From Pseudo-nitzschia pungens (taxonomy: Eukaryota > Bacillariophyta > Bacillariophyceae > Bacillariales > Bacillariaceae): a stretch of 64,000 nt of DNA. A program made the position numbers and the translations under genes. Below are positions 9,857-18,225 of the stretch, one piece after another. Within the stretch, counting starts at the first letter, position 1. Each line of letters begins with the position of its first letter. The notes beneath the pieces were generated by a model. That model worked only from the letters and a program-made list of their open reading frames with translations. It was not told the origin of the DNA and searched no databases. The stretch is taken from NCBI GenBank assembly GCA_037355855.1, contig CM074759.1, positions 186,001 through 250,000 of the forward strand, given 5' to 3'.

Positions 9857-10441
9857 TTATTCTTCATCATCCATTGTCAGGTCAATGATTTCATTGACGC
9901 TGCTTCCATGATTGTCTGGCACCCACAAATGGCCATAGTCCTTTGGTCTCTCGTCAGTAGTTTTTTTAATCCGGAGCAAAGTAAGTCCCTTGCCACAATT
10001 TACTCCATACGTCTTTAACACTTCCAACTTTACAACTTGTTTGTCATTTTCACAGAGTGAAACACCATCTTTGTTCTTCAACTGCAAGCAGTCCAGTACA
10101 AACTTTGCCAAGTTGTCAACGTCATTTGGTATAGGACCATTCCTCAAGGGGAAAATGAACTCAGCTTTTACCTTTATATTGTTGTTGCCGAATGATTTTG
10201 CAGCAACACCATGTAATGATTGGGCTTTGGAGATGGCGTCAACAAACTGACGTTGTACCTTCTTCTGTGCATTGAATCTGTATGCCTTCCCAGGGCGTCC
10301 TCCGCTTCGTTTCATTGATTGAGGTTTCCCAATCACGGTCACAAATATACCTTCTTCTTTGCTTGTGAATGGCATGGATTTGATTGCATCAAAATGGGGG
10401 GGGGTGTTTGTGGCTTGTTTTCGTGTGAGAGGAGGAGTCAT
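9857..10441 (-). CDS. RusA-family Holliday-junction resolvase with C-terminal SIM-like motif
   Basis: The first in-frame ATG is at 10441, giving 194 aa; the open frame extends four codons further only with TTG. The fold signature is that of RusA endonucleases: VIGKPQSMKR near the N-terminus, AYRFNAQKK, a strand KVKAEFIFP, then PNDVDNLAKFVLDCLQ, and later ENDKQVVKLEVLKTY. Asp107, Asp109 and Lys113 match the D-x-D-x3-K spacing of Escherichia coli RusA Asp70/Asp72/Lys76, and Asp133 fits Asp91. Known family activity: Mg-dependent symmetrical cleavage of four-way junctions. The last residues, EIIDLTMDDEE, match a SUMO-interaction motif (hydrophobic core plus acidic tail), unusual for a phage-type enzyme and suggesting nuclear adaptation. 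The gene is convergent with the recombinase, and a tandem array fills its upstream region. Confidence 0.85.
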   Translation of the reverse strand: MTPPLTRKQATNTPPHFDAIKSMPFTSKEEGIFVTVIGKPQSMKRSGGRPGKAYRFNAQKKVQRQFVDAISKAQSLHGVAAKSFGNNNIKVKAEFIFPLRNGPIPNDVDNLAKFVLDCLQLKNKDGVSLCENDKQVVKLEVLKTYGVNCGKGLTLLRIKKTTDERPKDYGHLWVPDNHGSSVNEIIDLTMDDEE

Positions 10442-10497
10442 GTTATTCACCAATGAGATCTAAGTCCACCGGGCGTTGATTGTAGATGGATTCGTTC

Positions 10498-10930
10498 GGT
10501 CCAACGTAGATCGATTTGTTCGTTCGAACGAACGTAGATAGATTTGTTCGTTCGGTCGTTGATAGATTTGTTCGTTCGGTCGTTGATAGATTTGTTCGTT
10601 CGGTCGTTGATCGTTGATCGTCGATCGGTCGTTGATAGATTTGTTCGTTCGGTCGTTGATAGATTTGTTCGTTCGGTCGTTGATAGATTTGTTTGTTCGG
10701 TCGTTGATCGTTGATCGTCGATCGGTCGTTGATAGATTTGTTCGTTCGGTCGTTGATAGATTTGTTCGTTCGGTCGTTGATAGATTTGTTCGTTCGGTCG
10801 TTGATAGATTTGTTCGTTCGGTCGTTGATCGTTGATCGTCGATCAGTCGTTGATAGATTTGTTTGTTCGGTCGTTGATAGATTTGTTCGTTCGGTCGTTG
10901 ATCATTGATCGTCGATCATCGATCGTCAAT
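10498..10930. repeat. 24-bp minisatellite with higher-order structure
   Basis: Units of GTTGATAGATTTGTTCGTTCGGTC (24 bp) are repeated about fifteen times. They are interrupted at intervals of roughly 96-120 bp by GTTGATCGTTGATCGTCGATCG, so a higher-order period exists. It lies directly upstream of the RusA gene. ORFs of the type SLIDLFVR through it are repeat artefacts. Confidence 0.9.
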
Positions 10931-11489
10931 CGTTGATTCATTCGACGGATTAAAACGTTAGTTTAAAACGTTTTAGAGAGAAGAAAATGCTGTTTGTTAG
11001 ATGCTGGTGGGGGACTGAGGACAACGATGTATCACATTATTTGCTGCAGTTTTTGTACCTTTGTGTGGATGAGTGTGGTTGTTAATGGAGTGTTGTTCAG
11101 CGTCGTCGTAAATCAAGTTCGATCCTTTTTTATTTTAATGAACGAAAGGTGAATTTATTTCTCGAGAAAGGTGAATTTATTTCTCGAGCGGCGCATATTG
11201 TTGTGTAGTAATCGTTTGGTCGTACACCTCTTTTTTGTTGCTTAGATTCAAATCTTTTACTTATTGCACCCTTTTTTTGATGCTTATGTTGTATGTGCCT
11301 TAATACTGAAAATCGCTGATAATTTTTGATATTTCTACTTAAGAGTAACAAGCTCGCTGGAAAAACAGAAGGGGTCCCTAGGAAATTGAGCAAAAAATTG
11401 AAATGAACCTCTGGGATACCAAGGGAATTTTCTGTGAATGAGTCTCGTTTTCACAACTCCATCGTGAACAGGAATTTTCCCTGGAGGAG

Positions 11490-11532
11490 CGCCGGCTTCG
11501 CCGGCGTGAACGATTCACGCTCCGCGTGAATC
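11490..11532. other. Two adjacent perfect hairpins with 3-nt loops
   Basis: First hairpin: CGCCGGC (11490-11496), loop TTC, GCCGGCG (11500-11506). Second: GATTCACGC (11512-11520), loop TCC, GCGTGAATC (11524-11532). Both have a GC-TNC-GC apex like the hairpin at 815-833. They may be remnants of a small mobile hairpin family or an RNA 3' end. Confidence 0.7.
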
Positions 11533-11598
11533 CGAAAAAATTCCGATACAAGTAATTTCTGGATGGATCCAACGAATAAACAACATCGTTATTGTTGT

Positions 11599-11640
11599 GT
11601 AAGATTACTCGTACGGGTAACCTTACCGGTACCGGTACGA
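11599..11640. promoter_or_regulatory. GTAA-NN-TTAC dyad cluster upstream of the 1798-aa gene
   Basis: GTAAGATTAC at 11599-11608 and GTAACCTTAC at 11617-11626, followed by CCGGTACCGGTACG. They lie about 220 bp before the ATG of the next gene. The palindromic form fits a dimeric DNA-binding site, but this is inference from recurrence in spacers. Confidence 0.35.
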
Positions 11641-11839
11641 ACACATACAAATACTTTGTGATACTACGGTAATTACACGTACGAGTAGATGGCCAAGGAT
11701 CAGCGGCCCTTTATGCGTTGTACGGTACTCACCTCTTGGTGACTACACTGAACACGTACCGGTACAGCCCAAACCCGGAAACCGAAAGAGTACTCACAGT
11801 GGTTACTTCGGTTCCAAACCCAACAATTTCCATTCCACG

Positions 11840-14800
11840 ATGCAGCAACAACCACGGGAACGGGAAGGGCAAGAACAGGAGCATTTACGGGAGCAGTGGC
11901 AGCAGGAGCAACATCGACATCGACATCGATGCAACAGCGGTGATTCTGCACTCTCGGCGAAGGCGAAGGGAATCATCGATCCCATCCACTTTCTGACCGC
12001 TGCTCTGCTGTTTGATAAGGACCATGTTTCTGCTTCTGTTGGGCAGTCGCAGTCGCAGTCCCAATCACAAGAAAAACCACAACCACAAACACAAACACAA
12101 ACACAAATACGCACAAACACCACCACTGCCATTGTCGCAAAACTCCTTCCCCTCTTCCCATCCCGGACCCGAAACGAGCTGGAGGCAGCTGTTCTCCGCC
12201 ACGTTCCTGTTTCCGCGAACAGCACTGAACAACCAATCGCAAGAGTTGCAGCAGTATCGTCATCATCGTCATCAGCAACATCTGCTATTGCTTCCTCTTC
12301 TACCTCCGCTTCCGAAACTACAGCACACTCAGATGGACACAAGTCAGCAGTGAATTCTCTAGATTCGAGGATTTGCTCCCCGGAGAAGCAGACCGCGGAT
12401 TGTCATTCCAACGGGGCTGACAAGGCCGCCGATGATGACGATGACGATGACGCAAACGTCCTGTTCGAATCGGTTCCGGAGGGAGGACTGGTCCTAAAAC
12501 AAGGGCATCCCGGCAACGAGACCTACGACTCCCTCGTGCGCAAGCACCGCGCCTTTGTCACTCACTGGAACCGAACCGCAAACGAAGAGGCAGCGGCAGC
12601 GGCTCATCTTTGGAAGTTCGACGCTGATGTTGATGCGGTCGCAGCAACGAAGCGAAAAGGCAATGGCAACACTAACAATAGCAGCAACAATAACAGCAAC
12701 AATAACATGGCGAGCGGCAACACAAGCACCGAAACCACCGCCATCAACACCCCCGTTGATGCGGAACGCTTGCTGCTGCTGGCCCGTCTAGTGGTGTCCG
12801 AGACTCCCGGAAGGTTCTTGAGGAGCCAGCCCGAGCAAAAACGTGAAATGAGCAACAAACACAAACTTGAGGGCGAACACGAACACGAAATGGCAACCGA
12901 GAGCGATCGGGGGGCCCTGGAGATGGGGCCGCCTCTGGCGCAGTCGCAGTCGCAGTCGCAGTCGCAGTCGAAACCACCCTCTACGCCACTGCAAACGCCA
13001 CTTCCACTTCCAACGCCAACCCCAACACCAACTCCGAGTGGGACCCCTTCCTCCCAAAGGTCCGGGTGCGATCGGTGGGTGGACATGGGAAACGACGACG
13101 CCGTGGAGGTCACGGTTTGGGCCCTGGCGCTCGGGCCGCCGCGGGCATTCTCGCTCCCGAAGACGAAGCCACAGGCACTGCCACTGCCGCAGTCTCGGTC
13201 AACGATGCCGCCAGCGCGGAGTGGGATCTCTTCCTCCCCGGGGTCCGAAAGGGCACGAATCTCACCGGCATTGTCCGCCACCGATCGGGATGTTCCGGTT
13301 CCGTCTCATCCACCTCCTCCTCCTCCTTCACCATCGGCGACCTCCCCATTGCGCGAGAAGAAGCCACCACCTCGAACACCGCAACCCTCACACGGACCAC
13401 CACCGGAACGCTCAATGCTAGAGCCACAGTCGCAGCCGCAGACCCAGGACCTGGTGCAGCCGAATGCGGAGCCGCTGACCCAGCCTCGGGCAGAGTCTCA
13501 AATGCAAACCCAAAGGCAGACACAGACACAGACACAGACACAGACTTTGGTGAAGCCGCATGCTCAGGAACAACAGGCAAACGCTGAGGTGCAGCCGCCG
13601 ACCAAGCTGCAGACCCAGCCCCAGCCCGAAACCCAGCCGCAGGTACAGCTGCAGGTGCAGCGGCAGACCCAGCCTCAGGTAGAGTCTCGTGTGCAATCGC
13701 AATCCCAGCCGCAGACCCATCCTCGGGTGCGGTCCCAGGCGCAGTCCCAGCCACAGACCCAGCCGCAGGTACAACCGCAGACCCAGTCACAGACCCAGCC
13801 TCAGGTTCGGCTACAGGAGCAGCTGCAGCTGCAGACCCAGACATCGGTGGAGCAGGTACAGGCTAAGAAACATATGTATACTCAGCCTCAGAACCAGCCA
13901 CAGGTGAAGCGTTGGGTAAAGCCTCAGGTACAGCCGCATAACGAGACTCAGACGCGGTCGCAGCCAACACGGAGTTTAACCCCTTCTTCCCCGGGTTCCG
14001 GAAAAGCACACATATCTACATCGTCCACCAATCGGAGTTGTCGGACTCCTCCCCCTTCTCCGATCGAGTCCTCCATTTTTCGCGAGAAACAATCGCCTCC
14101 TCGTACTTCTTTGCAATCATCCAATGCTCTAGGCGCGGAACCGGGGGTCGGAGCCGGCAGTGACATCGTTGTTCGGGATTCGGAGTCGACGACGAAAGCG
14201 AAGACGACGACAACGACGACTGTCACTACCACCGCACCTACTGCTTCCAATCATCCTCTGCCCGAGAATTTGGCATCGCGGCAGTCTTCCGGCCAACGCG
14301 TGGCTCCGGTGTCCGCAACATTAACTGGAAAGGGCGATGCAATCTGGGAACCGAAATTTGTTTGTCGGCGGCCCATTCCTCAAACGAAGAAACCACCGCC
14401 CAACAGCAGTATGAGAAGCAGCGTCGATCCGTTTGTGGAAACAATAGTAGCAGGTGTTGCTGGCACCGGTGCTTTGCGGAACCGTTCAGCATTGGAGACT
14501 CAACACAGTGCTCCTGGGGACGAAACTCCACCGTCAAGACAAAAACAAAAACAAGAACAACATTCCATCCAAAGTATAGTTCGAAAGCCTCCTGCGTTTC
14601 AATGTTCCTCCGGCTCAAGTCACCATGACGGTGGTGATGGTGATGGTGATGATCCTATGGCTGCCGTAGCTGTAACATTCAGCACCGCAAAAAAACAGCA
14701 ACTGCCGAACGATTTGTCACAAGATCTACGAAGGGAGGTTATCGGCGTCGACGATCGAGTCCGAGATCCTCTTCCATCAGATTCGCAACTGTGCTCGAGC

Positions 14801-17236
14801 GTTGACAACCAAGGGGGATCAGAGCCGCCAGACACAAAATCTGCTTCAACGACCCATGGGGCTCGTCCTGATACCGATCGAGGTCTGCTACCTTTGAACA
14901 AAAAGCGAAAATCCGATGCAACGATCGACTCGGTGGCCGGAGCTATGCCAGTTCCCAGAGCTAAAGGGTCTGTCCGTCTCGAAGGAACTGTGGTGTCAAA
15001 TTCTAGGTCCACTACGCTTGCGGTTCGTCCCGATCATGGTCTGCCACCTGTGAGCAAAAAGCCAAAACCCGATCAAAAGAACGATGCGATGGCCGGAGTC
15101 GTGCCAGTTCTTGGAACTGAAGGGTCCGTCCTTCTCGAAGGAACCGAGCAATCCGATTCTAAACAAAAACCCGTTGCAACGATCGATGTGATGACCGGAG
15201 CCGCGCCAGTTCTTGGAACTGAAGAGTCCGTCCTTCTCGGACGAACTGAGGTATCCAACTCTACGCCCACCGCCCTTAGGGTTCGTCCCGATCATGGTCT
15301 GCCACCTTTGAGCAAAAAGCGAAAATACGATCAAAAGACCGATGCGATGGTCAAAATCACGGGAACCCACGAAAATCAAGTCGCCGTCCTTGCCGAGGAA
15401 ATAGACCGCGAAGCCGACAGGAACAGCAGAATCACCACCAACAAGTCCAACCACGATGCCGTTCTGTCGAATCCGTCCAATGCCCCCCGAAGCAAGGTTG
15501 CCGTGGAAATCCCGACCGTATCAAAGAATCGTCCATCCCCCTCCCCCTCCAAACACGGTTCTGGATCCGATAAAACTAACAGCAACAACATGACCAAATG
15601 TCTTGCATCTTTCAACAAGTTGGGAATTTCTGAGTTGTTGAACGACAGACGCAGCCGATCGAGGCGTCCCCCGCTCAAGTACAGCTCCGAGTACATTGGT
15701 GAGGCTGCCGCGGAGGAGGAGGAGGAGTCATTGTCGTCGTGCTCTTCCTCGTCGTCCTTCCAACTCTTGCCCACCAACGATAACGATCCTCCTCATGGGA
15801 GAAAGAGGATGTTGACGAGGGCGACGACGACGACGATGACGAAGGAGAATCTGAACAACGCCACCCAATCGTTCGGTGCCGCTGCAAGCGTGAACGCGAA
15901 CCGAACGAGAAACAACAACGCCTGCTCCCTCGGAGTATTGCGACCTACCCCGTTACGGGACACAGCTGCCGCTGTTGCGATTCGGTCCATTTTCTGCGGA
16001 ATGGAGTCCACCAGCGAGCAAGCCCGCCACGGTCACCTGGCGAAACTGGTGTGTTGGTGTGATTCCCACGAGGAGAAACGGGTCGAACAAAGCCAACGAC
16101 GTTCTCATCGCCAACGAACGCTAACAGCAACAAGAGCAGCAGCAGCAGCAGCAGCAACGACAACAACGACAACAACGACGCTAAGGACCGATGAGTTTTG
16201 GTCGAGATTTATGGATCCGCGGGATTCCGGACTCGCAAAAATGCTGCTCCATATTCAAAACCACCGGAACGATTGGTACGCGGTGGTGCATTCCTGTGCG
16301 GTACTCAGGTTTTGCTATTTCTACTCTCCCTTGAAAGTCTCCAAAGAAATTCTCGAGCGAAACGGCCTTGAACTACTGTTGAGCGTAAACAAAACATATC
16401 AAACCCAAGTCTCCCGCTCGTTGACGAGCAGCAGCGGCAGTAGCAGCAATGTCATTTGCATCGACTTAATTGACGACGGCGACGGCGACGGCGACAATTT
16501 GCACGACAAAGAGGAAAGAATCATCAAGGAAGCGCTGAACACCTTAATTGTTGTTTGGGGAGCAATGAGAGATGTAACGGCTTTGAACAACCAGCTACTA
16601 TTTTCAAGTCTTACAAGTGCCGGTGCCACCTTGAACAAGGAACACACGAGACAAATCATCGAAGGCTGCTTTGAAGCTCTCGTTTTTTTGAACCAACTTG
16701 GGGATCGCGAGACCCATCGTGCTTCCTTCATCCTCCGACACGTTTTGGAAACGCTCACCGACGCACTTACCACAACCGAAGCACGAGGACAAGCATCAGA
16801 TCCTCCGTGCAACACAACACAGTGGAAGACCGCCATCGCGTGCTGCCTCTTGGCCCTGAAAACCGATAAGTCCCAACGCTGGAGAGCGGAAGGAAGGGCT
16901 GGACGCTCGTTCTGCCGAGCGGCCGTGTCGTTCTTTTTGCGGTGTTATAGAAACGCTGCAGATGACAACGGTCGTTTCGTCACTAGTGTCCAGGAAAACG
17001 AACAGGTAGTACTATTTTGTGTGGATCGCCTCCGACGATATCCTCGAAAGATACCAACGATCGCTTTCAGTGAGCTGCTGGTCTTGTGCCAGGTTCGCGA
17101 CAAGAAATTCGTTAGAGAACGATCGGGCCTCCGTGCGGTGTTGACCGGCATTATCGAGTCCAAGGACGTCAAACTTCAAACGGTCAAACTCTTTGCGAAC
17201 ACATTGCTAAAGGATTTTACCGAGAAAACGAATTAA
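11840..17236 (+). CDS. Large Gln/Pro-rich, probably nuclear protein with helical C-terminus
   Basis: 1798 aa in one exon from the ATG at 11840. Residues 1-950 are low-complexity: QSQSQSQ and QTQTQT runs, Pro-rich blocks and repeated segments of the form PSSPGSGKAHIS. At about 1010-1170, three to four imperfect repeats carry RPDHGLPPLSKKRK, an NLS-like core, and GSVLLEGTE. From about 1450 the sequence becomes ordered and helical (DEFWSRFMDP, AVVHSCAVLRFCYFYSP, EALNTLIVVWGAMRD, ASFILRHVLETLTDAL, ELLVLCQVRDKKF), resembling armadillo/HEAT-type solenoids. A SIM-like VICIDLIDD followed by acidic residues lies near 1537. I do not recognise an orthologue; a WAPL-like or other chromatin role was considered but is not supported by any diagnostic motif. 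Likely nuclear by inference from the NLS-like repeats. Confidence 0.75.
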   Translation: MQQQPREREGQEQEHLREQWQQEQHRHRHRCNSGDSALSAKAKGIIDPIHFLTAALLFDKDHVSASVGQSQSQSQSQEKPQPQTQTQTQIRTNTTTAIVAKLLPLFPSRTRNELEAAVLRHVPVSANSTEQPIARVAAVSSSSSSATSAIASSSTSASETTAHSDGHKSAVNSLDSRICSPEKQTADCHSNGADKAADDDDDDDANVLFESVPEGGLVLKQGHPGNETYDSLVRKHRAFVTHWNRTANEEAAAAAHLWKFDADVDAVAATKRKGNGNTNNSSNNNSNNNMASGNTSTETTAINTPVDAERLLLLARLVVSETPGRFLRSQPEQKREMSNKHKLEGEHEHEMATESDRGALEMGPPLAQSQSQSQSQSKPPSTPLQTPLPLPTPTPTPTPSGTPSSQRSGCDRWVDMGNDDAVEVTVWALALGPPRAFSLPKTKPQALPLPQSRSTMPPARSGISSSPGSERARISPALSATDRDVPVPSHPPPPPPSPSATSPLREKKPPPRTPQPSHGPPPERSMLEPQSQPQTQDLVQPNAEPLTQPRAESQMQTQRQTQTQTQTQTLVKPHAQEQQANAEVQPPTKLQTQPQPETQPQVQLQVQRQTQPQVESRVQSQSQPQTHPRVRSQAQSQPQTQPQVQPQTQSQTQPQVRLQEQLQLQTQTSVEQVQAKKHMYTQPQNQPQVKRWVKPQVQPHNETQTRSQPTRSLTPSSPGSGKAHISTSSTNRSCRTPPPSPIESSIFREKQSPPRTSLQSSNALGAEPGVGAGSDIVVRDSESTTKAKTTTTTTVTTTAPTASNHPLPENLASRQSSGQRVAPVSATLTGKGDAIWEPKFVCRRPIPQTKKPPPNSSMRSSVDPFVETIVAGVAGTGALRNRSALETQHSAPGDETPPSRQKQKQEQHSIQSIVRKPPAFQCSSGSSHHDGGDGDGDDPMAAVAVTFSTAKKQQLPNDLSQDLRREVIGVDDRVRDPLPSDSQLCSSVDNQGGSEPPDTKSASTTHGARPDTDRGLLPLNKKRKSDATIDSVAGAMPVPRAKGSVRLEGTVVSNSRSTTLAVRPDHGLPPVSKKPKPDQKNDAMAGVVPVLGTEGSVLLEGTEQSDSKQKPVATIDVMTGAAPVLGTEESVLLGRTEVSNSTPTALRVRPDHGLPPLSKKRKYDQKTDAMVKITGTHENQVAVLAEEIDREADRNSRITTNKSNHDAVLSNPSNAPRSKVAVEIPTVSKNRPSPSPSKHGSGSDKTNSNNMTKCLASFNKLGISELLNDRRSRSRRPPLKYSSEYIGEAAAEEEEESLSSCSSSSSFQLLPTNDNDPPHGRKRMLTRATTTTMTKENLNNATQSFGAAASVNANRTRNNNACSLGVLRPTPLRDTAAAVAIRSIFCGMESTSEQARHGHLAKLVCWCDSHEEKRVEQSQRRSHRQRTLTATRAAAAAAATTTTTTTTLRTDEFWSRFMDPRDSGLAKMLLHIQNHRNDWYAVVHSCAVLRFCYFYSPLKVSKEILERNGLELLLSVNKTYQTQVSRSLTSSSGSSSNVICIDLIDDGDGDGDNLHDKEERIIKEALNTLIVVWGAMRDVTALNNQLLFSSLTSAGATLNKEHTRQIIEGCFEALVFLNQLGDRETHRASFILRHVLETLTDALTTTEARGQASDPPCNTTQWKTAIACCLLALKTDKSQRWRAEGRAGRSFCRAAVSFFLRCYRNAADDNGRFVTSVQENEQVVLFCVDRLRRYPRKIPTIAFSELLVLCQVRDKKFVRERSGLRAVLTGIIESKDVKLQTVKLFANTLLKDFTEKTN

Positions 17237-17562
17237 ACTGATTATTTTTGTGACCCAACGGAAAATTGCACATAGTCTAGCACTATTGATTGTACAGTCG
17301 ACATGTGCAGAGCAAATCAGGATTCGATTATATGATGATTATTTTAACACTTAGTTCTGCACAGTGTGTGCATGTGTGCACGTATATTGAGTGTAGAGTA
17401 AATAAATTATGAATATTGACTTGGACACCAAGTGCCCGGGCCTGTGTGGTTCGATTTGACTTGAACAGCACGTTATCAGGCTTGTCTACTTGGATTTCCC
17501 ATTTGATACGGATGGTTAAGAGGAGCGAACAGATGATTTGACGAACTTGCAGAGTTGTCTTA
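17237..17562. other. Short convergent intergenic spacer
   Basis: 326 bp between two convergent genes, presumably both 3' UTRs. No ORF, hairpin or repeat of note. Confidence 0.6.
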
Positions 17563-18225
17563 CTAATTTGTCTCGCTATCCCTTTCTTCGCACTCCCATT
17601 TTCTGATAAAGCTTACTGACGAGCCTGGGGGCGCCTGTCGAAGCTTGCACTTACAGTCAAGAACTGGGCCTGAGGGAGAAGCAAGATATGAGCAAACCAC
17701 CGATGCGAATTCGCATTCGCTCTGCTCCACGACACGCTCCTCGGGGCACCAACTGAAATTGGGAGGTTTCGTTACGGCGGGGACGGGAGCTGGTGTTGGG
17801 TAGGTCTGGATGCATTTTTCGCTCCCGAAGCACCGAATGCCGCATTGAAATGTGCCGTCTTTCCCGCTGTTTTTCTCTTTCTTTTTCTTGTCGTTTGAGT
17901 CTCTGACACATGCGCATGACCAGAAGGTATTTTCCACAACATTGGCATCAGTAGCCTCAAGAACGGGATAAAGGCACTGCTGATTCCTGGGCGAACAGGT
18001 GTCGCCAGTCGCGCTAGGAAGAAACCCACATGTTTCGTCGTTCGAAGCGAGGGCGCCAACCGTGACGGTGACACCATCTACGGATATATAGTTAAAGACG
18101 GGGCTTCTTTTGGACCTCAACAAACTCCGTTGTTGTGGCAGTAAGGAGGTTGTTTCCTCAGCAGACTCGGCAAAGACAGCAATGGGAGCAACAAGTGAGG
18201 AAATAAAGAAGCTGGTGAGTTTCAT
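17563..18225 (-). CDS. Secreted Cys-rich protein, unknown function
   Basis: 220 aa from the ATG at 18225. The frame is open further upstream, but this Met begins a clear signal peptide (MKLTSFFISSLVAPIAVFA, cleavage likely before ESAEE). The mature chain has about sixteen Cys, including CACV, CGIRC and CKC pairs, in two blocks joined by a Thr/Pro linker (TYPTPAPVPAVTKPP) and a Lys-rich loop (KKKKEK). This is the build of an extracellular disulfide-rich protein, but no known family is recognised. The gene is convergent with the 1798-aa gene. Confidence 0.75.
   Translation of the reverse strand: MKLTSFFISSLVAPIAVFAESAEETTSLLPQQRSLLRSKRSPVFNYISVDGVTVTVGALASNDETCGFLPSATGDTCSPRNQQCLYPVLEATDANVVENTFWSCACVRDSNDKKKKEKNSGKDGTFQCGIRCFGSEKCIQTYPTPAPVPAVTKPPNFSWCPEERVVEQSECEFASVVCSYLASPSGPVLDCKCKLRQAPPGSSVSFIRKWECEERDSETN

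Larger units (their letters stand above)
10931..11839. other. Intergenic region with hairpins and GTAA dyads
   Basis: No gene is supported. It holds the dyad TAAAACGTT/AACGTTTTA (10951-10975), a 17-bp direct duplication AAAGGTGAATTTATTTC near 11145 and 11170, two consecutive GC-apex hairpins (11490-11532) and palindromic motifs GTAAGATTAC (11599) and GTAACCTTAC (11617), followed by the 5' leader of the next gene. Confidence 0.6.

Noticed and set aside
10614..10908. ORFs of the type SLIDLFVRSLIDLFVR
   Set aside because: They arise from the 24-bp array, with no domain or start context.
10498..10930. CRISPR-like array
   Set aside because: Units are contiguous 24-mers without unique spacers, so this is a minisatellite.
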